DNA of 64,000 nt from Paenibacillus durus ATCC 35681. Its GTDB lineage: Bacteria > Bacillota > Bacilli > Paenibacillales > Paenibacillaceae. The position numbers were made by a program, and so were the translations under genes. This document shows positions 24,963 to 34,035 of the stretch, piece after piece. Position 1 is the first letter of the stretch, and each line of letters begins with the position of its first letter. The notes below the pieces were generated by a model. It saw only the letters and a program-made list of their open reading frames with translations. It did not search any database and had not been told where the DNA came from. Location of the stretch: contig NZ_CP011114.1 of NCBI RefSeq assembly GCF_000993825.1, forward strand, positions 496,001 through 560,000, in the 5' to 3' direction.

Positions 24963-27641
24963 ATGCTGAAACGCGTGTACCGGTTTGAAGAAGGAAATGC
25001 GGAGATGAAGAATCTGCTGGGCGGAAAAGGAGCGAATCTCGCGGAAATGACGGCTCTCAGCCTGCCGATTCCCCCGGGATTTACGGTAACTACGGAAGCT
25101 TGCCAGGCCTATTACGCGGCTGGAGGAAAAATGCCGGAAGGGCTGATGCAGGAGATTCATCACGCGCTGAGCGGTCTGGAAACGGCAAAATCTGCGGAAT
25201 TCGGAGGTGTGGGCCGGCCGCTGCTCGTATCCGTGCGTTCAGGGTCGGTAACTTCCATGCCGGGCATGATGGACACGATTCTGAACCTCGGCCTTAATGA
25301 CGAAACGGTCAAGGGACTTGCGGAGCAGACGGGCAACGAAAGATTCGCCTATGATTGCTACCGGAGATTTATCCAGATGTTCGGAGATGTGGTACTTGGC
25401 ATTCACTCGATTTATTTCGAACGGCTGATTGAACAAGCCAGAAAGGAAAATGGGCGATCTTGCGATCAGGAGATCAGCGCGGGTGAGTGGAAGGAGCTTA
25501 TCGCGAAGTACAAATGGATTGTTGAGGATCGGACCGGGCAGCCGTTTCCGCAGGATGTAAGCGTTCAACTGAAGCTGGCGGTGGAAGCCGTGTTCCAAAG
25601 CTGGAATAACATGAGAGCCAAGGTATACCGGAAAGCGTACGGGATCCCGGATGAGCAGGGAACGGCGGTCAATATCCAGGCGATGGTATTCGGCAATCTC
25701 GGAACCGGCAGCGGAACCGGCGTATTGTTTACCCGAAATCCCTCTACGGGAGAACGGGAACTGTACGGTGAATATTTGGCGGACGCCCAAGGCGAAGACG
25801 TGGTAGCCGGAGTGCGTACTCCGAGGCCTGTCAGCGAGCTGCACGAGGAACTGCCACTTGTGTATGAACAGCTTTCGGCTGCCGCCGGGCTTCTGGAAAT
25901 TCATTACCGGGATATGCAGGATATCGAGTTCACCGTCGAGAACGGCAGCCTGTACCTGTTACAGACCCGGAGCGGCAAACGGACGGCCCAGGCCTCTATC
26001 AAGATCGCCGTGGATTTGACGAAGGAGGGTATCCTCTCGAAAGAGGAAGCCGTCAGCCGGATCGAGCCGGGACATCTGGATCAGCTCCTGCACCGCTCCA
26101 TTGCTATCCCGCCGGAGCTTGCGCCGATTGCCAAAGGTCTGCCGGCCTCCCCGGGAGCGGCCGTCGGCTTGATCGCACTGGATGCGGACACCGCCGAGCA
26201 GTGGGCCAAGGACGGCCGCAAGGTTGTGCTGGTCAGTACGGAGACCTCTCCGGATGATATTCACGGTATTTTGGCGGCGGAAGGCGTACTGACGAGCCGG
26301 GGCGGCATGACCAGCCATGCCGCGGTTGTGGCGAGAGGCATGGGCAAGCCGTGCGTGTGCGGCTGCGAAGCGCTGAGCATCGACCATGCAGGCCGCTGCG
26401 TACGCATTGGAGAGCTTACCCTGGCGGAAGGCGAGGAAATATCGCTGGACGCTTCCGGCGGACAGGTGTTCCAGGGAGGGCTGTCGCTCAGCGATCCGGA
26501 AATTACATCAGAGCTGCTTGCGCTGCTGGACTATGCGGACGAGATCCGCAGGCTTCGCATCTATGCGAACGCAGATACACCGAATGATGCCCGGAAGGCG
26601 CGGGAATTCGGCGCGGAGGGGATCGGGCTGTGCCGGACGGAGCATATGTTTTTCTTGGGAAGCCGCCTTCCCATTGTCCAGTCGATGATTCTCGCTGGCG
26701 GCAGAGAGGAACGGATGCTCTATCTGGACCGGTTGCTGCCGATGCAGCAGGCCGACTTTGAAGATATGTTCGGGGCGATGGACGGCCTTCCGGTAACGAT
26801 CCGGCTGCTGGACCCGCCGCTGCATGAGTTTTTGCCGAACCCGGATCAGCTTCGGGATCAGTGCCGCAAGCTTGAGGAGACCGGGGAGAACGGTGAAGAA
26901 GTCCGGAAGCTGAAAGCTATGATCTCCAAAGTGAATGAACTGCGGGAGGTCAACCCGATGCTCGGCCTGAGAGGCGTTAGACTGGGCATTTTGTTTCCGG
27001 AAATTTATGAAATGCAGATCGAGGCGATCTTTAAGGCCGCTCAATCGGCGCTCCGCCGGGGAGTGGATGTGCGCCCGGAAATTATGATTCCGCTTGTCGG
27101 GCATCCGGATGAGCTGAAACGCATGAGAGCGCTGGTCGACGATATCGGGGGTCAGGTGCTCAGCGAGGAGTTCAGAGGGCTCAAATACCGGGTGGGGACG
27201 ATGATTGAAGTGCCCAGAGCCGCGCTGCTGGCGGATACCATTGCGCAGCATGCCGATTTCTTTTCCTTCGGCACGAACGATTTGACCCAGATGACCTTCG
27301 GATACAGTCGCGACGATGCGGAAGGGAAATTCCTGAATTCCTATCTGGACGGGAATATCCTCAAGGACAATCCGTTCCAGGTTCTGGACCAGGACGGCGT
27401 CGGCCAATTGATAGAGTGGGCCGTTACCCGGGGTAAGGCGGTGAAGCCGTTCCTGAAGACGGGAATATGCGGCGAGCATGGCGGCGACCGGGAATCGATT
27501 TCTTTCTGCCACCGCACGGGGCTCGAATATGTCAGCTGCTCCCCTTACCGCATTCCGTTCGCCCGCATAGCGGCGGCGCAGGCCGCTCTCCTTGACAGAG
27601 CGGAGAGACTGCAGAGTCCGGCCGAGAAGCAGCTCGTCTAA
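24963..27641 (+). CDS. ppdK: Pyruvate, phosphate dikinase
   Basis: Homodimeric cytoplasmic enzyme of 892 residues interconverting pyruvate, ATP and Pi with PEP, AMP and PPi. Order: ATP-grasp nucleotide domain (about 1-340, GGKGANLAEMT at the start), phospho-histidine swivelling domain (GGMTSHAAVVARGMG, catalytic His452 with regulatory Thr450 two residues before it) and C-terminal PEP/pyruvate TIM barrel (about 520-880, FGTNDLTQMTFG, catalytic Cys836 in GICGEHGG). Full length. GGAGGG lies 8 bases before ATG. The regulatory protein that would act on Thr450 is encoded 35 bases downstream. A CcpN-type promoter suggests repression on glucose, implying a gluconeogenic direction. Confidence 0.96.
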   Translation: MLKRVYRFEEGNAEMKNLLGGKGANLAEMTALSLPIPPGFTVTTEACQAYYAAGGKMPEGLMQEIHHALSGLETAKSAEFGGVGRPLLVSVRSGSVTSMPGMMDTILNLGLNDETVKGLAEQTGNERFAYDCYRRFIQMFGDVVLGIHSIYFERLIEQARKENGRSCDQEISAGEWKELIAKYKWIVEDRTGQPFPQDVSVQLKLAVEAVFQSWNNMRAKVYRKAYGIPDEQGTAVNIQAMVFGNLGTGSGTGVLFTRNPSTGERELYGEYLADAQGEDVVAGVRTPRPVSELHEELPLVYEQLSAAAGLLEIHYRDMQDIEFTVENGSLYLLQTRSGKRTAQASIKIAVDLTKEGILSKEEAVSRIEPGHLDQLLHRSIAIPPELAPIAKGLPASPGAAVGLIALDADTAEQWAKDGRKVVLVSTETSPDDIHGILAAEGVLTSRGGMTSHAAVVARGMGKPCVCGCEALSIDHAGRCVRIGELTLAEGEEISLDASGGQVFQGGLSLSDPEITSELLALLDYADEIRRLRIYANADTPNDARKAREFGAEGIGLCRTEHMFFLGSRLPIVQSMILAGGREERMLYLDRLLPMQQADFEDMFGAMDGLPVTIRLLDPPLHEFLPNPDQLRDQCRKLEETGENGEEVRKLKAMISKVNELREVNPMLGLRGVRLGILFPEIYEMQIEAIFKAAQSALRRGVDVRPEIMIPLVGHPDELKRMRALVDDIGGQVLSEEFRGLKYRVGTMIEVPRAALLADTIAQHADFFSFGTNDLTQMTFGYSRDDAEGKFLNSYLDGNILKDNPFQVLDQDGVGQLIEWAVTRGKAVKPFLKTGICGEHGGDRESISFCHRTGLEYVSCSPYRIPFARIAAAQAALLDRAERLQSPAEKQLV

Positions 27642-27676
27642 GCGGGGCGAAGAGTTGTTCGAAGAGGGGGATTACA

Positions 27677-28525
27677 ATGGACAATCGCAGCAGCCCTAGC
27701 ATGATAGATACCGAATGGGAGGAGGCGGAACACGGCCGCTGGATCGTCATCTGCTCGGACGCCGTAGGGGAAACGGCCGAGGCCGTTGTGAGCGCGGCCT
27801 TGCGCCAGTTTGAGGCCCGGCCCGCCCGGATCAAACGCTTCAGCCATATTGCCGGCGGGAGGGAAATCCGCGAGGCGGTGCAGGAAGCCGCCGAGCGGCG
27901 GACGTTTGTTGCCTATACCTTTGCGCAGCCGGAGCTGACCGAAATGATGATCGGCGAAGCCGCCGCTCACGGCGTGAGGGCCGTGGACATCATGGGTCCC
28001 GTCATTTCGGCGATCTCGGGTACCTTCCACAATCCGCCCCTTGCGCGGTCCGGGCTGGAAGGCCGATTGAATGAAGCGTATTTTCGCCGGGTTGAGGCTA
28101 TGGAGTTTGCGGTCAAATACGACGACGGCCGGGATTCGCGGGGAATCGGCCTGGCCGAAATCGTGCTGATCGGCGTCTCCCGCACCTCGAAGACCCCGCT
28201 TAGCATTTACTTGGCCCATAAGGGTTACAAGGTGGCAAACTATCCCTTGACGCCCGAGGTTCAGGCTCCCCAGGAGCTGTTTCAGATTCCGAGCCGCCGT
28301 ATTTTCGGGTTGACGATGGAACTGGAGGCCATTCTTAAGATTCGAACCGAACGGCTGAGATCGCTTGGGCTGCACGCGGACGCGGACTACGCAGCCGCCC
28401 ACCGCGTAGTGGAGGAGTTCACTTACGCCGAGGAACTGATGAGGCGGATCGGCTGCAAGGTGATCGACGTGTCCGATAAATCCATCGAGGAGACCGCGGG
28501 TTTGATTATCGACTGCATACGATAG
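27677..28525 (+). CDS. PPDK regulatory protein (DUF299), copy B
   Basis: 282 residues, same family as the copy beside ccpN: CSDAVGETAEAVVSAALRQFE at the N-terminus, the P-loop-like GVSRTSKTPLSIYLAHKG, and DVSDKSIEETAGLIIDC at the end. It should phosphorylate PPDK Thr450 using ADP and remove the phosphate by Pi-dependent phosphorolysis. GAGGGGG precedes ATG. It is the second gene of the ppdK operon, so it is probably the true partner of this dikinase, leaving the other copy for PEP synthase or for a different condition. Confidence 0.93.
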   Translation: MDNRSSPSMIDTEWEEAEHGRWIVICSDAVGETAEAVVSAALRQFEARPARIKRFSHIAGGREIREAVQEAAERRTFVAYTFAQPELTEMMIGEAAAHGVRAVDIMGPVISAISGTFHNPPLARSGLEGRLNEAYFRRVEAMEFAVKYDDGRDSRGIGLAEIVLIGVSRTSKTPLSIYLAHKGYKVANYPLTPEVQAPQELFQIPSRRIFGLTMELEAILKIRTERLRSLGLHADADYAAAHRVVEEFTYAEELMRRIGCKVIDVSDKSIEETAGLIIDCIR

Positions 28526-28533
28526 AACGAAAG

Positions 28534-28580
28534 CAAGGGACGCTCCCGGCTGCGCATGATGCGCAGGGGAGCGGCCCTTG
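28534..28580. terminator. Long hairpin after the ppdK operon
   Basis: Nested arms CAAGGG/CCCTTG, CGCTCCC/GGGAGCG and CTGCGCAT/ATGCGCAG give a long stable hairpin between convergent genes. The T-tract is poor on both strands. Confidence 0.6.
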
Positions 28581-28611
28581 GCGTCTGAAGTCTTTAAGCC
28601 TCCTTCAAGTC

Positions 28612-30018
28612 CTACACCCACCCGAAGGCGTACGCCGCCTGCGCCACCGCGAAGGTTACGGCGATTGCGATGCCGAGCGGGATGACGGCCGACAGGACGG
28701 CCCATTTCACGCTTTTCGTCTCCTTGTAGATGTTAACCAGCGTCGTGCCGCAGGGATAATGCAGCAGCGAGAACAGCATCATGTTAAGCGCCGTCAGCCA
28801 CGTCCAGCCGTGCTGGAGAAAGATATCCTTGATATTGCCAAGGCTGTCGACGTCGACCATCGCTCCCGACGACATGTAGCCCATCATCAGGATTGGCAGC
28901 ACAATTTCGTTCGCGGGCAGGCCGAGGATGAAGGCCATAATGATATAGCCGTCCAGTCCGAGCAGATGCGCGAAGGGATCGAAGAAGGACGCCATATGGT
29001 TCAGAACGCTGTCCCCTCCCACGACAATATTGCCGAGTATCCAGGTGGCGATCCCGGCCGGGGCGGCGATGACGATAGCCCGCGTCAGCACATTCAGGGA
29101 CTTATCCTTGGAAGAAACGAGGATCGTCTTCCAGACCTGCGGCTTCCGGTACGGCGGCAGCTCCAGCGTGTAATGCGTCGGCACGCCGCGCAGCGCCGTC
29201 TTGGACAGGACCCAGGAGACGGTTAGCGTAACCACAATACCCAGCAGCACAAGCCCCATGAGGATGCCCGCGGTGGACAGCGATTTCAGCGCTCCGGTCG
29301 TCGCGGCTCCCGCCATGAACAGGGATGCCAGCAGGATCAGCGTCGGCCACCGGCCGTTGCAGGGCACGAAGTTATTCGTCAAAATCGCCAGCATCCGCTC
29401 GCGCGGCGACTCGATGATCCGCGTGGAGAGGATGGCGGCGGCGTTGCAGCCGAAGCCCATCGACATGGTCAGGGCCTGCTTGCCGTGTCCGCCCGACTTC
29501 TTGAACAGGCGGTCCATGTTGAAGGCGACACGCGGGAGATAGCCGAAGTTCTCAAGCAGGGCGAAGACGGGGAAGAAGATCGCCATCGGCGGCAGCATGA
29601 CGCTGATGACCCAGGATGTTCCCCGGTATAAGCCGAGCACGAGCACGCCGTGCAGCCACGCCGGAGCGCCCACCGCCTGGAATCCGGCGGTCAGATAGCC
29701 TTCGATGAAGCCGAACAGGGAGGCGAGCCAGCCGGAAGGGTAGTTCGCTCCGGCGATCGTAATCCAGAATACGGCGCCGAGTATGGCGAGCATGATCGGG
29801 AAGCCCCAAATTTTGGAGGTTACGATCTGATCCAGCTTATGCGTGCTTTTTAATTTGCTGCGGTCGCGGTAGGTGACAGCCTCCCGGCAGATGCTTGCGG
29901 AGACGGCATAAATCCCGCCGACGATGTCGTCCCGAATGCCGCCGCTGGTCAGCTTCCCGGCGGAAGCAATCAGGGAATCCAGCGCGCTGCTTCCATTAAT
30001 GGCATGCTGTTGCTCCAT
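28612..30018 (-). CDS. FeoB membrane domain encoded separately (nucleoside-recognition domain protein)
   Basis: Polytopic membrane protein of 468 residues equivalent to the transport part of FeoB: two Gate-type segments with GYLPRVAFNMDRLFKK, the conserved Cys-containing SMGFGCNAAAI and FVPCNGRWPT, and a final NMMLFSLLHYPCGTT. It would form the Fe2+ pathway, opened by the GTPase encoded just upstream. It begins with its own RBS (GAAGGAGG) and ATG, overlapping the GTPase gene by 23 bases in a different frame, so this is a designed split rather than a sequencing slip. A 90-residue hydrophilic N-terminus precedes the first helix and replaces the usual linker. Confidence 0.9.
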   Translation of the reverse strand: MEQQHAINGSSALDSLIASAGKLTSGGIRDDIVGGIYAVSASICREAVTYRDRSKLKSTHKLDQIVTSKIWGFPIMLAILGAVFWITIAGANYPSGWLASLFGFIEGYLTAGFQAVGAPAWLHGVLVLGLYRGTSWVISVMLPPMAIFFPVFALLENFGYLPRVAFNMDRLFKKSGGHGKQALTMSMGFGCNAAAILSTRIIESPRERMLAILTNNFVPCNGRWPTLILLASLFMAGAATTGALKSLSTAGILMGLVLLGIVVTLTVSWVLSKTALRGVPTHYTLELPPYRKPQVWKTILVSSKDKSLNVLTRAIVIAAPAGIATWILGNIVVGGDSVLNHMASFFDPFAHLLGLDGYIIMAFILGLPANEIVLPILMMGYMSSGAMVDVDSLGNIKDIFLQHGWTWLTALNMMLFSLLHYPCGTTLVNIYKETKSVKWAVLSAVIPLGIAIAVTFAVAQAAYAFGWV

Positions 30019-30727
30019 GGCCGGACACCTCCTTCGGGACGCTAACCCTTATTCCCAAGCTTGCCTTGCGGAGGGAGGCCAGCAGGCTCTCATCTCCGTC
30101 CAGCAGCCGCAGCGCAATCCACCGGGCGGGGTAATCGCCGCCTACAGCCTGCTCCACGAGCGGCAGGAGCTCGGCGATGCCGCGTTCAATTTCCTCACTG
30201 TACTGAATCCGCAGGGGCTCTGCGACGAAGGTTCCTTCCGCAACCCGTTCCACCTGATTCAGCAGCTCCTTGATTCCGGTTCGGTTTCTGGCCGAAATGG
30301 CGATGACCGGTACGCCAAGGCGCTCCGAGATGGCCTTCAGGTCTATGTCGATGCCAAGCCTGCGCGCCTCGTCGATCAGGTTGATGCAGATTGCGGCACG
30401 GCCGGTAATCTCCAGCACCTGCAGGGCTAGATTCAGGTTCCGCTCCAGCGAGGTTGCGTCCAGTACGACTAGCGTCACGTCCGGCTGCTCAAAAATGATA
30501 TAATCGCGAGCCGCCTCTTCATCGACCGAGTTGGAGTACAAGGAGTAGGTGCCCGGAAGATCGACGGCGCGGTATTCCTTGCCGTTATGCGTAAATGTTC
30601 CTTCGGCGGTAACGACCGTCTTGCCTGCCCAGTTGCCGGTGTGCTGCCGCATTCCGGTCAGCAGATTGAACAGCGTGCTTTTTCCCGTATTCGGGTTGCC
30701 CGCAAAGGCCACGGTGTAAGGCTTCAT
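29996..30727 (-). CDS. feoB: FeoB GTPase domain encoded separately
   Basis: Soluble G-protein half of the ferrous iron transporter, 243 residues. G1 is GNPNTGKS near the N-terminus, G3 is DLPGTYSLY, G4 is NLID and G5 is near SARN. The NFeoB helical region follows (about 180-225, ending around LLDGDESLLASLRK). Full-length FeoB proteins are 650-750 residues; here the chain stops after the helical region and the membrane part is the next gene. ATG overlaps the feoA stop by four bases (ATGA). The two halves must associate at the membrane. Confidence 0.92.
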   Translation of the reverse strand: MKPYTVAFAGNPNTGKSTLFNLLTGMRQHTGNWAGKTVVTAEGTFTHNGKEYRAVDLPGTYSLYSNSVDEEAARDYIIFEQPDVTLVVLDATSLERNLNLALQVLEITGRAAICINLIDEARRLGIDIDLKAISERLGVPVIAISARNRTGIKELLNQVERVAEGTFVAEPLRIQYSEEIERGIAELLPLVEQAVGGDYPARWIALRLLDGDESLLASLRKASLGIRVSVPKEVSGHGATACH

Positions 30728-30978
30728 CGCCCATTCCCTCCAATCGGATTTCCAAAAATAAGAGAGCTTTCTTCTCTGCGCAGCGCAATCGTCGTATTGC
30801 TTACACGAAATGCGGTCGGGTCCCCGAGAGGGCTGCGGCGCAGCACTTCAACCGTATTGCCGGGAACAAAACCCAGATCCAGCAGTCTTCTTCTCATAAC
30901 GCCCTGCACACTCATGCCGCTGATTTCAAGGACGCTTCCTTTGGCAGCTTCGGATAACGGAATACCGGTTACGGTCAT
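30724..30978 (-). CDS. feoA: FeoA, SH3-like ferrous iron transport accessory protein
   Basis: 84 residues, SH3-like beta barrel (LSEAAKGSVLEISG; RRRLLDLGFVPGNTVEVLRRSPLGDP; IALRREESSLI). It binds the FeoB G-domain region and promotes transport. The ATG at 30976-30978 is chosen because AAAGGGTG lies 6-7 bases ahead; the longer open frame to 31053 runs through the promoter. It overlaps feoB by four bases. Confidence 0.9.
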   Translation of the reverse strand: MTVTGIPLSEAAKGSVLEISGMSVQGVMRRRLLDLGFVPGNTVEVLRRSPLGDPTAFRVSNTTIALRREESSLIFGNPIGGNGR

Positions 30979-31038
30979 AACGGTCACCCTTTCTTTTGAT
31001 GTCAAAAACATCCGACTGTTGAGCTGTTCCATGATATT

Positions 31039-31092
31039 AGTATACGCGAACAAATTTGTCCCAGCAACAAAAAAGTTTCCCTAGGGAAACTT
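31039..31092 (-). promoter_or_regulatory. feoAB promoter with perfect palindrome
   Basis: On the minus strand TTGCTG (complement of 31062-31067), a 17-base spacer and TATACT (complement of 31039-31044). A perfect 20-base palindrome AAGTTTCCCTAGGGAAACTT (31073-31092) lies 5 bases upstream of -35. A smaller palindrome ACAAATTTGT (31050-31059) sits in the spacer. Either could bind an iron- or oxygen-responsive regulator. Confidence 0.65.
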
Positions 31093-31107
31093 AAATTTTA
31101 ACAAAAT

Positions 31108-31143
31108 CCCCCGCGATAAAGAAAAGCTTCTTCTGCGCGGGGG
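31108..31143 (-). terminator. Terminator of the Bce-type transporter operon
   Basis: CCCCCGCG and CGCGGGGG arms, with T-rich sequence (ATTTTGTTAAAATTT) on the minus strand, just past the permease stop. Confidence 0.75.
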
Positions 31144-31153
31144 TATTGAGTTT

Positions 31154-33088
31154 CTAAACCATTGTTCTCTTCAGACTGTGAACATAACGTGATCTTACAA
31201 CGGCGAAATACAGCGTCTGCACTGCCAGGAAAGCACCGATGGTAATCAGGACCGGAACCGTGATTTCATAGACCTGAATCTGGTTCAGCACGGGCCGGAT
31301 GACAACCAAGGTCTGAACCCAGGCCACCAGAATCGGGATGTAAAAGAGCAGCGCAATCTGCTTGGTTGCCGAGCCCGACATCTCGCCGGGACTGAGTCCG
31401 ATCTTAGACAGCGCACGGTACATTCTTTGGTCGGCGGCAAGCTCGGAGTGCAGGCGGAAGTAGAGAAAGCTCGCCGACGAGACGGAGAAGGTCAGGGCGA
31501 TAAAGATGCCGATAAAGCCGAGCATTGACGCTCCCTGTTTCGTCGTTATATATTGGGAAGCCCTAGAGCTGAGATAGCTGCCCTCAGGGCCGGATTGCTG
31601 GTTACGTTCTCTGAATGTATCCGCCAGTTCGGTGGAGAGAAGCACGCTGCGGCTGCCGGCCTCGGGAAGCTGTCCGTCCCACGCGGGCACTTTATACAAG
31701 GTCATTGTAAATGCAGAGCCTTTGGCTGCCAGTTCGTTATACATATCGTCCGGTACGACCAGCAGAGGAGCAGTATATTGTCCGAAGGGCGGAGCTGGCA
31801 GCTTCAGCGTCTTTTTCACAGTAAAGGTCTGGTCCGGATAATCCAGCAGCTTTACGAGGTTATCCTTGGCATAATCTTTAATGCTGAAATCGTTCGAATG
31901 GATCAGCAGAATCTCGCTGCCGGACAGCCCGGCTTCGGCTTTCCTGCCCATCTGCGGCGCCAACTCGTTGTAGCGGTTCAGGGACAGGATATTGAAAGGA
32001 ACGAATTTGCCTTTAGCCAGGATGGAACCGTTCAGCAATTCAACTTTATTTTCCGTGAACTTTAATCCTTCCGCCTGAAGGCGGTCGCGGATTAATTGCG
32101 TGTCTTTCTCTGCGGCTGCGGCAGACAAATGGGAAGTAGTATAGACGAAGGCAAACGGACTATTCAAATACACTTCCTTGTTCGCATTGTTTATCGAGAG
32201 CAGAAAGCTCGAAGCCATGCAGGCAAGCGACGTCACCACGGTCACAAGGAACAGCATGCGGGCATTGTCCTTCAGCTTGTAAGCCATCTCCGAAATCCAG
32301 AGCAGGTTGGTCCCGCGCCACAGCCGTCTGCGGCTGAGCTTAAGCAGGCGGACCGCAAGTACCGACAACTGGGTGTAGAAAAAGTAAGTGCCGGCAATGC
32401 CCGTTATCGCAGCAATCAGCAGCCATTTGGGAGCCAGCGTCTGGCGTATGGCCCAGTAGCCTGCGGCAAGCAGCGCAATGCATAGCACGGACAGCAGCAG
32501 AGAGGCCTTGGGTTCCTTTTTCGGCTTGCTTGTGCCTTTCAGCAGTTCCAGCACCCGGTTCTTCCGGATAAACAGCAGGGTGAACGCCGAGATGACGATG
32601 AACAGGGCAAGGAACGCAGCAGCGGTTACCAGGATTGCTTTTACCGGCCAATAAAACGGGAGATCGTTGATACCGATCATCTTGGTGCTAAGCAGCAGGA
32701 ACATCTTGGACAGCAGCAGACCGCCTGCCATACCCGTCAGGATGGAAAACAGCCCGATCAGCATATTTTCCATGAAGATGAGCTTATTGATCTGTCCCGG
32801 CCGCGCCCCCAGAATGGTCAGGATGCCGAACTCGAGATTGCGGGATTTCAGAAAAGCGCTTATGGAGTACAGCACGAAGAAGAAGGCGAAGACGAACACG
32901 ATGTAAGAGGCGATCTTCATGCCTGCGGCGGAGTTCTTCCCGAGCTCAATCGAGGTCACGTCCGGATGGAACATGAATACGGCGTAAGCGAAGAAGACCA
33001 TGACCATAAAGGCGCTGCTTAGGAAAAAAGCGATATAAGACCGGGCGTTCCGGCGGATGTTGTTAAACGCGAACTGAGGAAAGCTCAT
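31154..33088 (-). CDS. BceB-type ABC permease (peptide antibiotic sensing/detoxification)
   Basis: Membrane permease of 644 residues with about ten helices in the BceB arrangement. The N-terminal MSFPQFAFNNIRRNARSYIAFF and FtsX-like segments are present, and a long extracellular domain (about 310-520) lies between helices 7 and 8. ATG at 33086-33088 is chosen because GGGGAGGG precedes it; the open frame continues upstream inside the ATPase gene. It overlaps the ATPase gene by 26 bases. With the kinase it would sense a cell-wall-active peptide and, with ATPase flux, confer resistance. Confidence 0.9.
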   Translation of the reverse strand: MSFPQFAFNNIRRNARSYIAFFLSSAFMVMVFFAYAVFMFHPDVTSIELGKNSAAGMKIASYIVFVFAFFFVLYSISAFLKSRNLEFGILTILGARPGQINKLIFMENMLIGLFSILTGMAGGLLLSKMFLLLSTKMIGINDLPFYWPVKAILVTAAAFLALFIVISAFTLLFIRKNRVLELLKGTSKPKKEPKASLLLSVLCIALLAAGYWAIRQTLAPKWLLIAAITGIAGTYFFYTQLSVLAVRLLKLSRRRLWRGTNLLWISEMAYKLKDNARMLFLVTVVTSLACMASSFLLSINNANKEVYLNSPFAFVYTTSHLSAAAAEKDTQLIRDRLQAEGLKFTENKVELLNGSILAKGKFVPFNILSLNRYNELAPQMGRKAEAGLSGSEILLIHSNDFSIKDYAKDNLVKLLDYPDQTFTVKKTLKLPAPPFGQYTAPLLVVPDDMYNELAAKGSAFTMTLYKVPAWDGQLPEAGSRSVLLSTELADTFRERNQQSGPEGSYLSSRASQYITTKQGASMLGFIGIFIALTFSVSSASFLYFRLHSELAADQRMYRALSKIGLSPGEMSGSATKQIALLFYIPILVAWVQTLVVIRPVLNQIQVYEITVPVLITIGAFLAVQTLYFAVVRSRYVHSLKRTMV

Positions 33089-33833
33089 GAGTGTTCCCTC
33101 CCCAGAACGACAGCGTGTCGATAATTTTTTGGAAAAAAGCCTGGCGGCTCTCGCCCCGGCGGATCTCCGCCGCGAGTTTGCCGTCCTTGATAAAAATAAT
33201 CCGGCTGCAGTAGCTGGCGGCGAGCGGATCATGCGTAACAAGCATCAGCGTGGCTCCCGTACTGCGGTTGATGTTCTCCAGCGATTCCATCACAAGCCGC
33301 GAGGCATTGGAATCCAGGGAACCCGTCGGCTCATCGGCCAGGATCAGGGAAGGCGAGGAGATGATCGCCCGTGCAATCGCCGTCCGCTGGCGCTGCCCGC
33401 CGGAGATTTCGTAGATTCGCTTGTCCAGAATATCCGTGATTCCAAGACGTTCCGCAGCCTGCTTCAGCAGCGTCTTCATCTCGGAAAGTCTGCGCTTGTC
33501 CAGTGTCAGCGGAAGCACGATATTCTCGTCGACGGTGAGCGTTTCGAGCAGATTGAAATCCTGGAAGACGAAGCCGAGCTGCCTGCGGCGGAACAGGGCC
33601 AGCTCCTTTTTGTTCATGAGAAAAGGGTTGCTGCCGTTGATCTTTACTTCGCCCGAGCTGGGCCTGTCAATCGTGGAGACCATGTTGAGCAGTGTCGTTT
33701 TGCCGCTGCCCGACGGGCCCATAATGCCGACGAATTCTCCGCTCTCGATGCCGAGATGGATATCGGTAAGGGCGCGGGTGCTGATTTTGCCCGGATAGAC
33801 TTTGCTGAGGGCGGTGACTTCCAATACATTCAT
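33063..33833 (-). CDS. BceA-type ABC ATPase
   Basis: 256 residues. Walker A GPSGSGKTT, Q-loop VFQDFNLLETL, signature ISGGQRQRTAIARA, Walker B LILADEPTGSLDS and H-loop LVTHDP are all present. The extra C-terminal tail (about 230-256) is typical of this group. It powers the permease that overlaps its 3' end and belongs to the MacB/BceA class rather than to importers. Confidence 0.93.
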   Translation of the reverse strand: MNVLEVTALSKVYPGKISTRALTDIHLGIESGEFVGIMGPSGSGKTTLLNMVSTIDRPSSGEVKINGSNPFLMNKKELALFRRRQLGFVFQDFNLLETLTVDENIVLPLTLDKRRLSEMKTLLKQAAERLGITDILDKRIYEISGGQRQRTAIARAIISSPSLILADEPTGSLDSNASRLVMESLENINRSTGATLMLVTHDPLAASYCSRIIFIKDGKLAAEIRRGESRQAFFQKIIDTLSFWGGNTHELSSVRV

Positions 33834-33987
33834 GAGAGAACCTTCCTTTCCAGGGTTGGGGCGTTTGCATGATGCCCGCAGAGTATCCTGTTACACTCCC
33901 AATGTACCGTACAGCGCCCGCTGGCTGCCATGGATTTACCTTACGGTTTCCTTACAGTCCGCTTAAGGTTATGTTCGTATCCGCCGG

Positions 33988-34035
33988 AATCCCTGAATCC
34001 AAAAATCCCCGAATCAAAAAATCCCCGAATCAAAA
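33988..34035. repeat. Three tandem 16-base repeats at the kinase 3' end
   Basis: Units at 33988-34003, 34004-34019 and 34020-34035; the last two are identical (AATCCCCGAATCAAAA) and the first differs at two bases. The stop codon of the sensor kinase lies inside the middle unit, so the last codons of the protein come from the repeat. Confidence 0.8.

Noticed and set aside
29996..30018. feoB read as a frameshifted single gene.
   Set aside because: The second half has its own good RBS and ATG, and split FeoB is known in this group, so I kept two genes.
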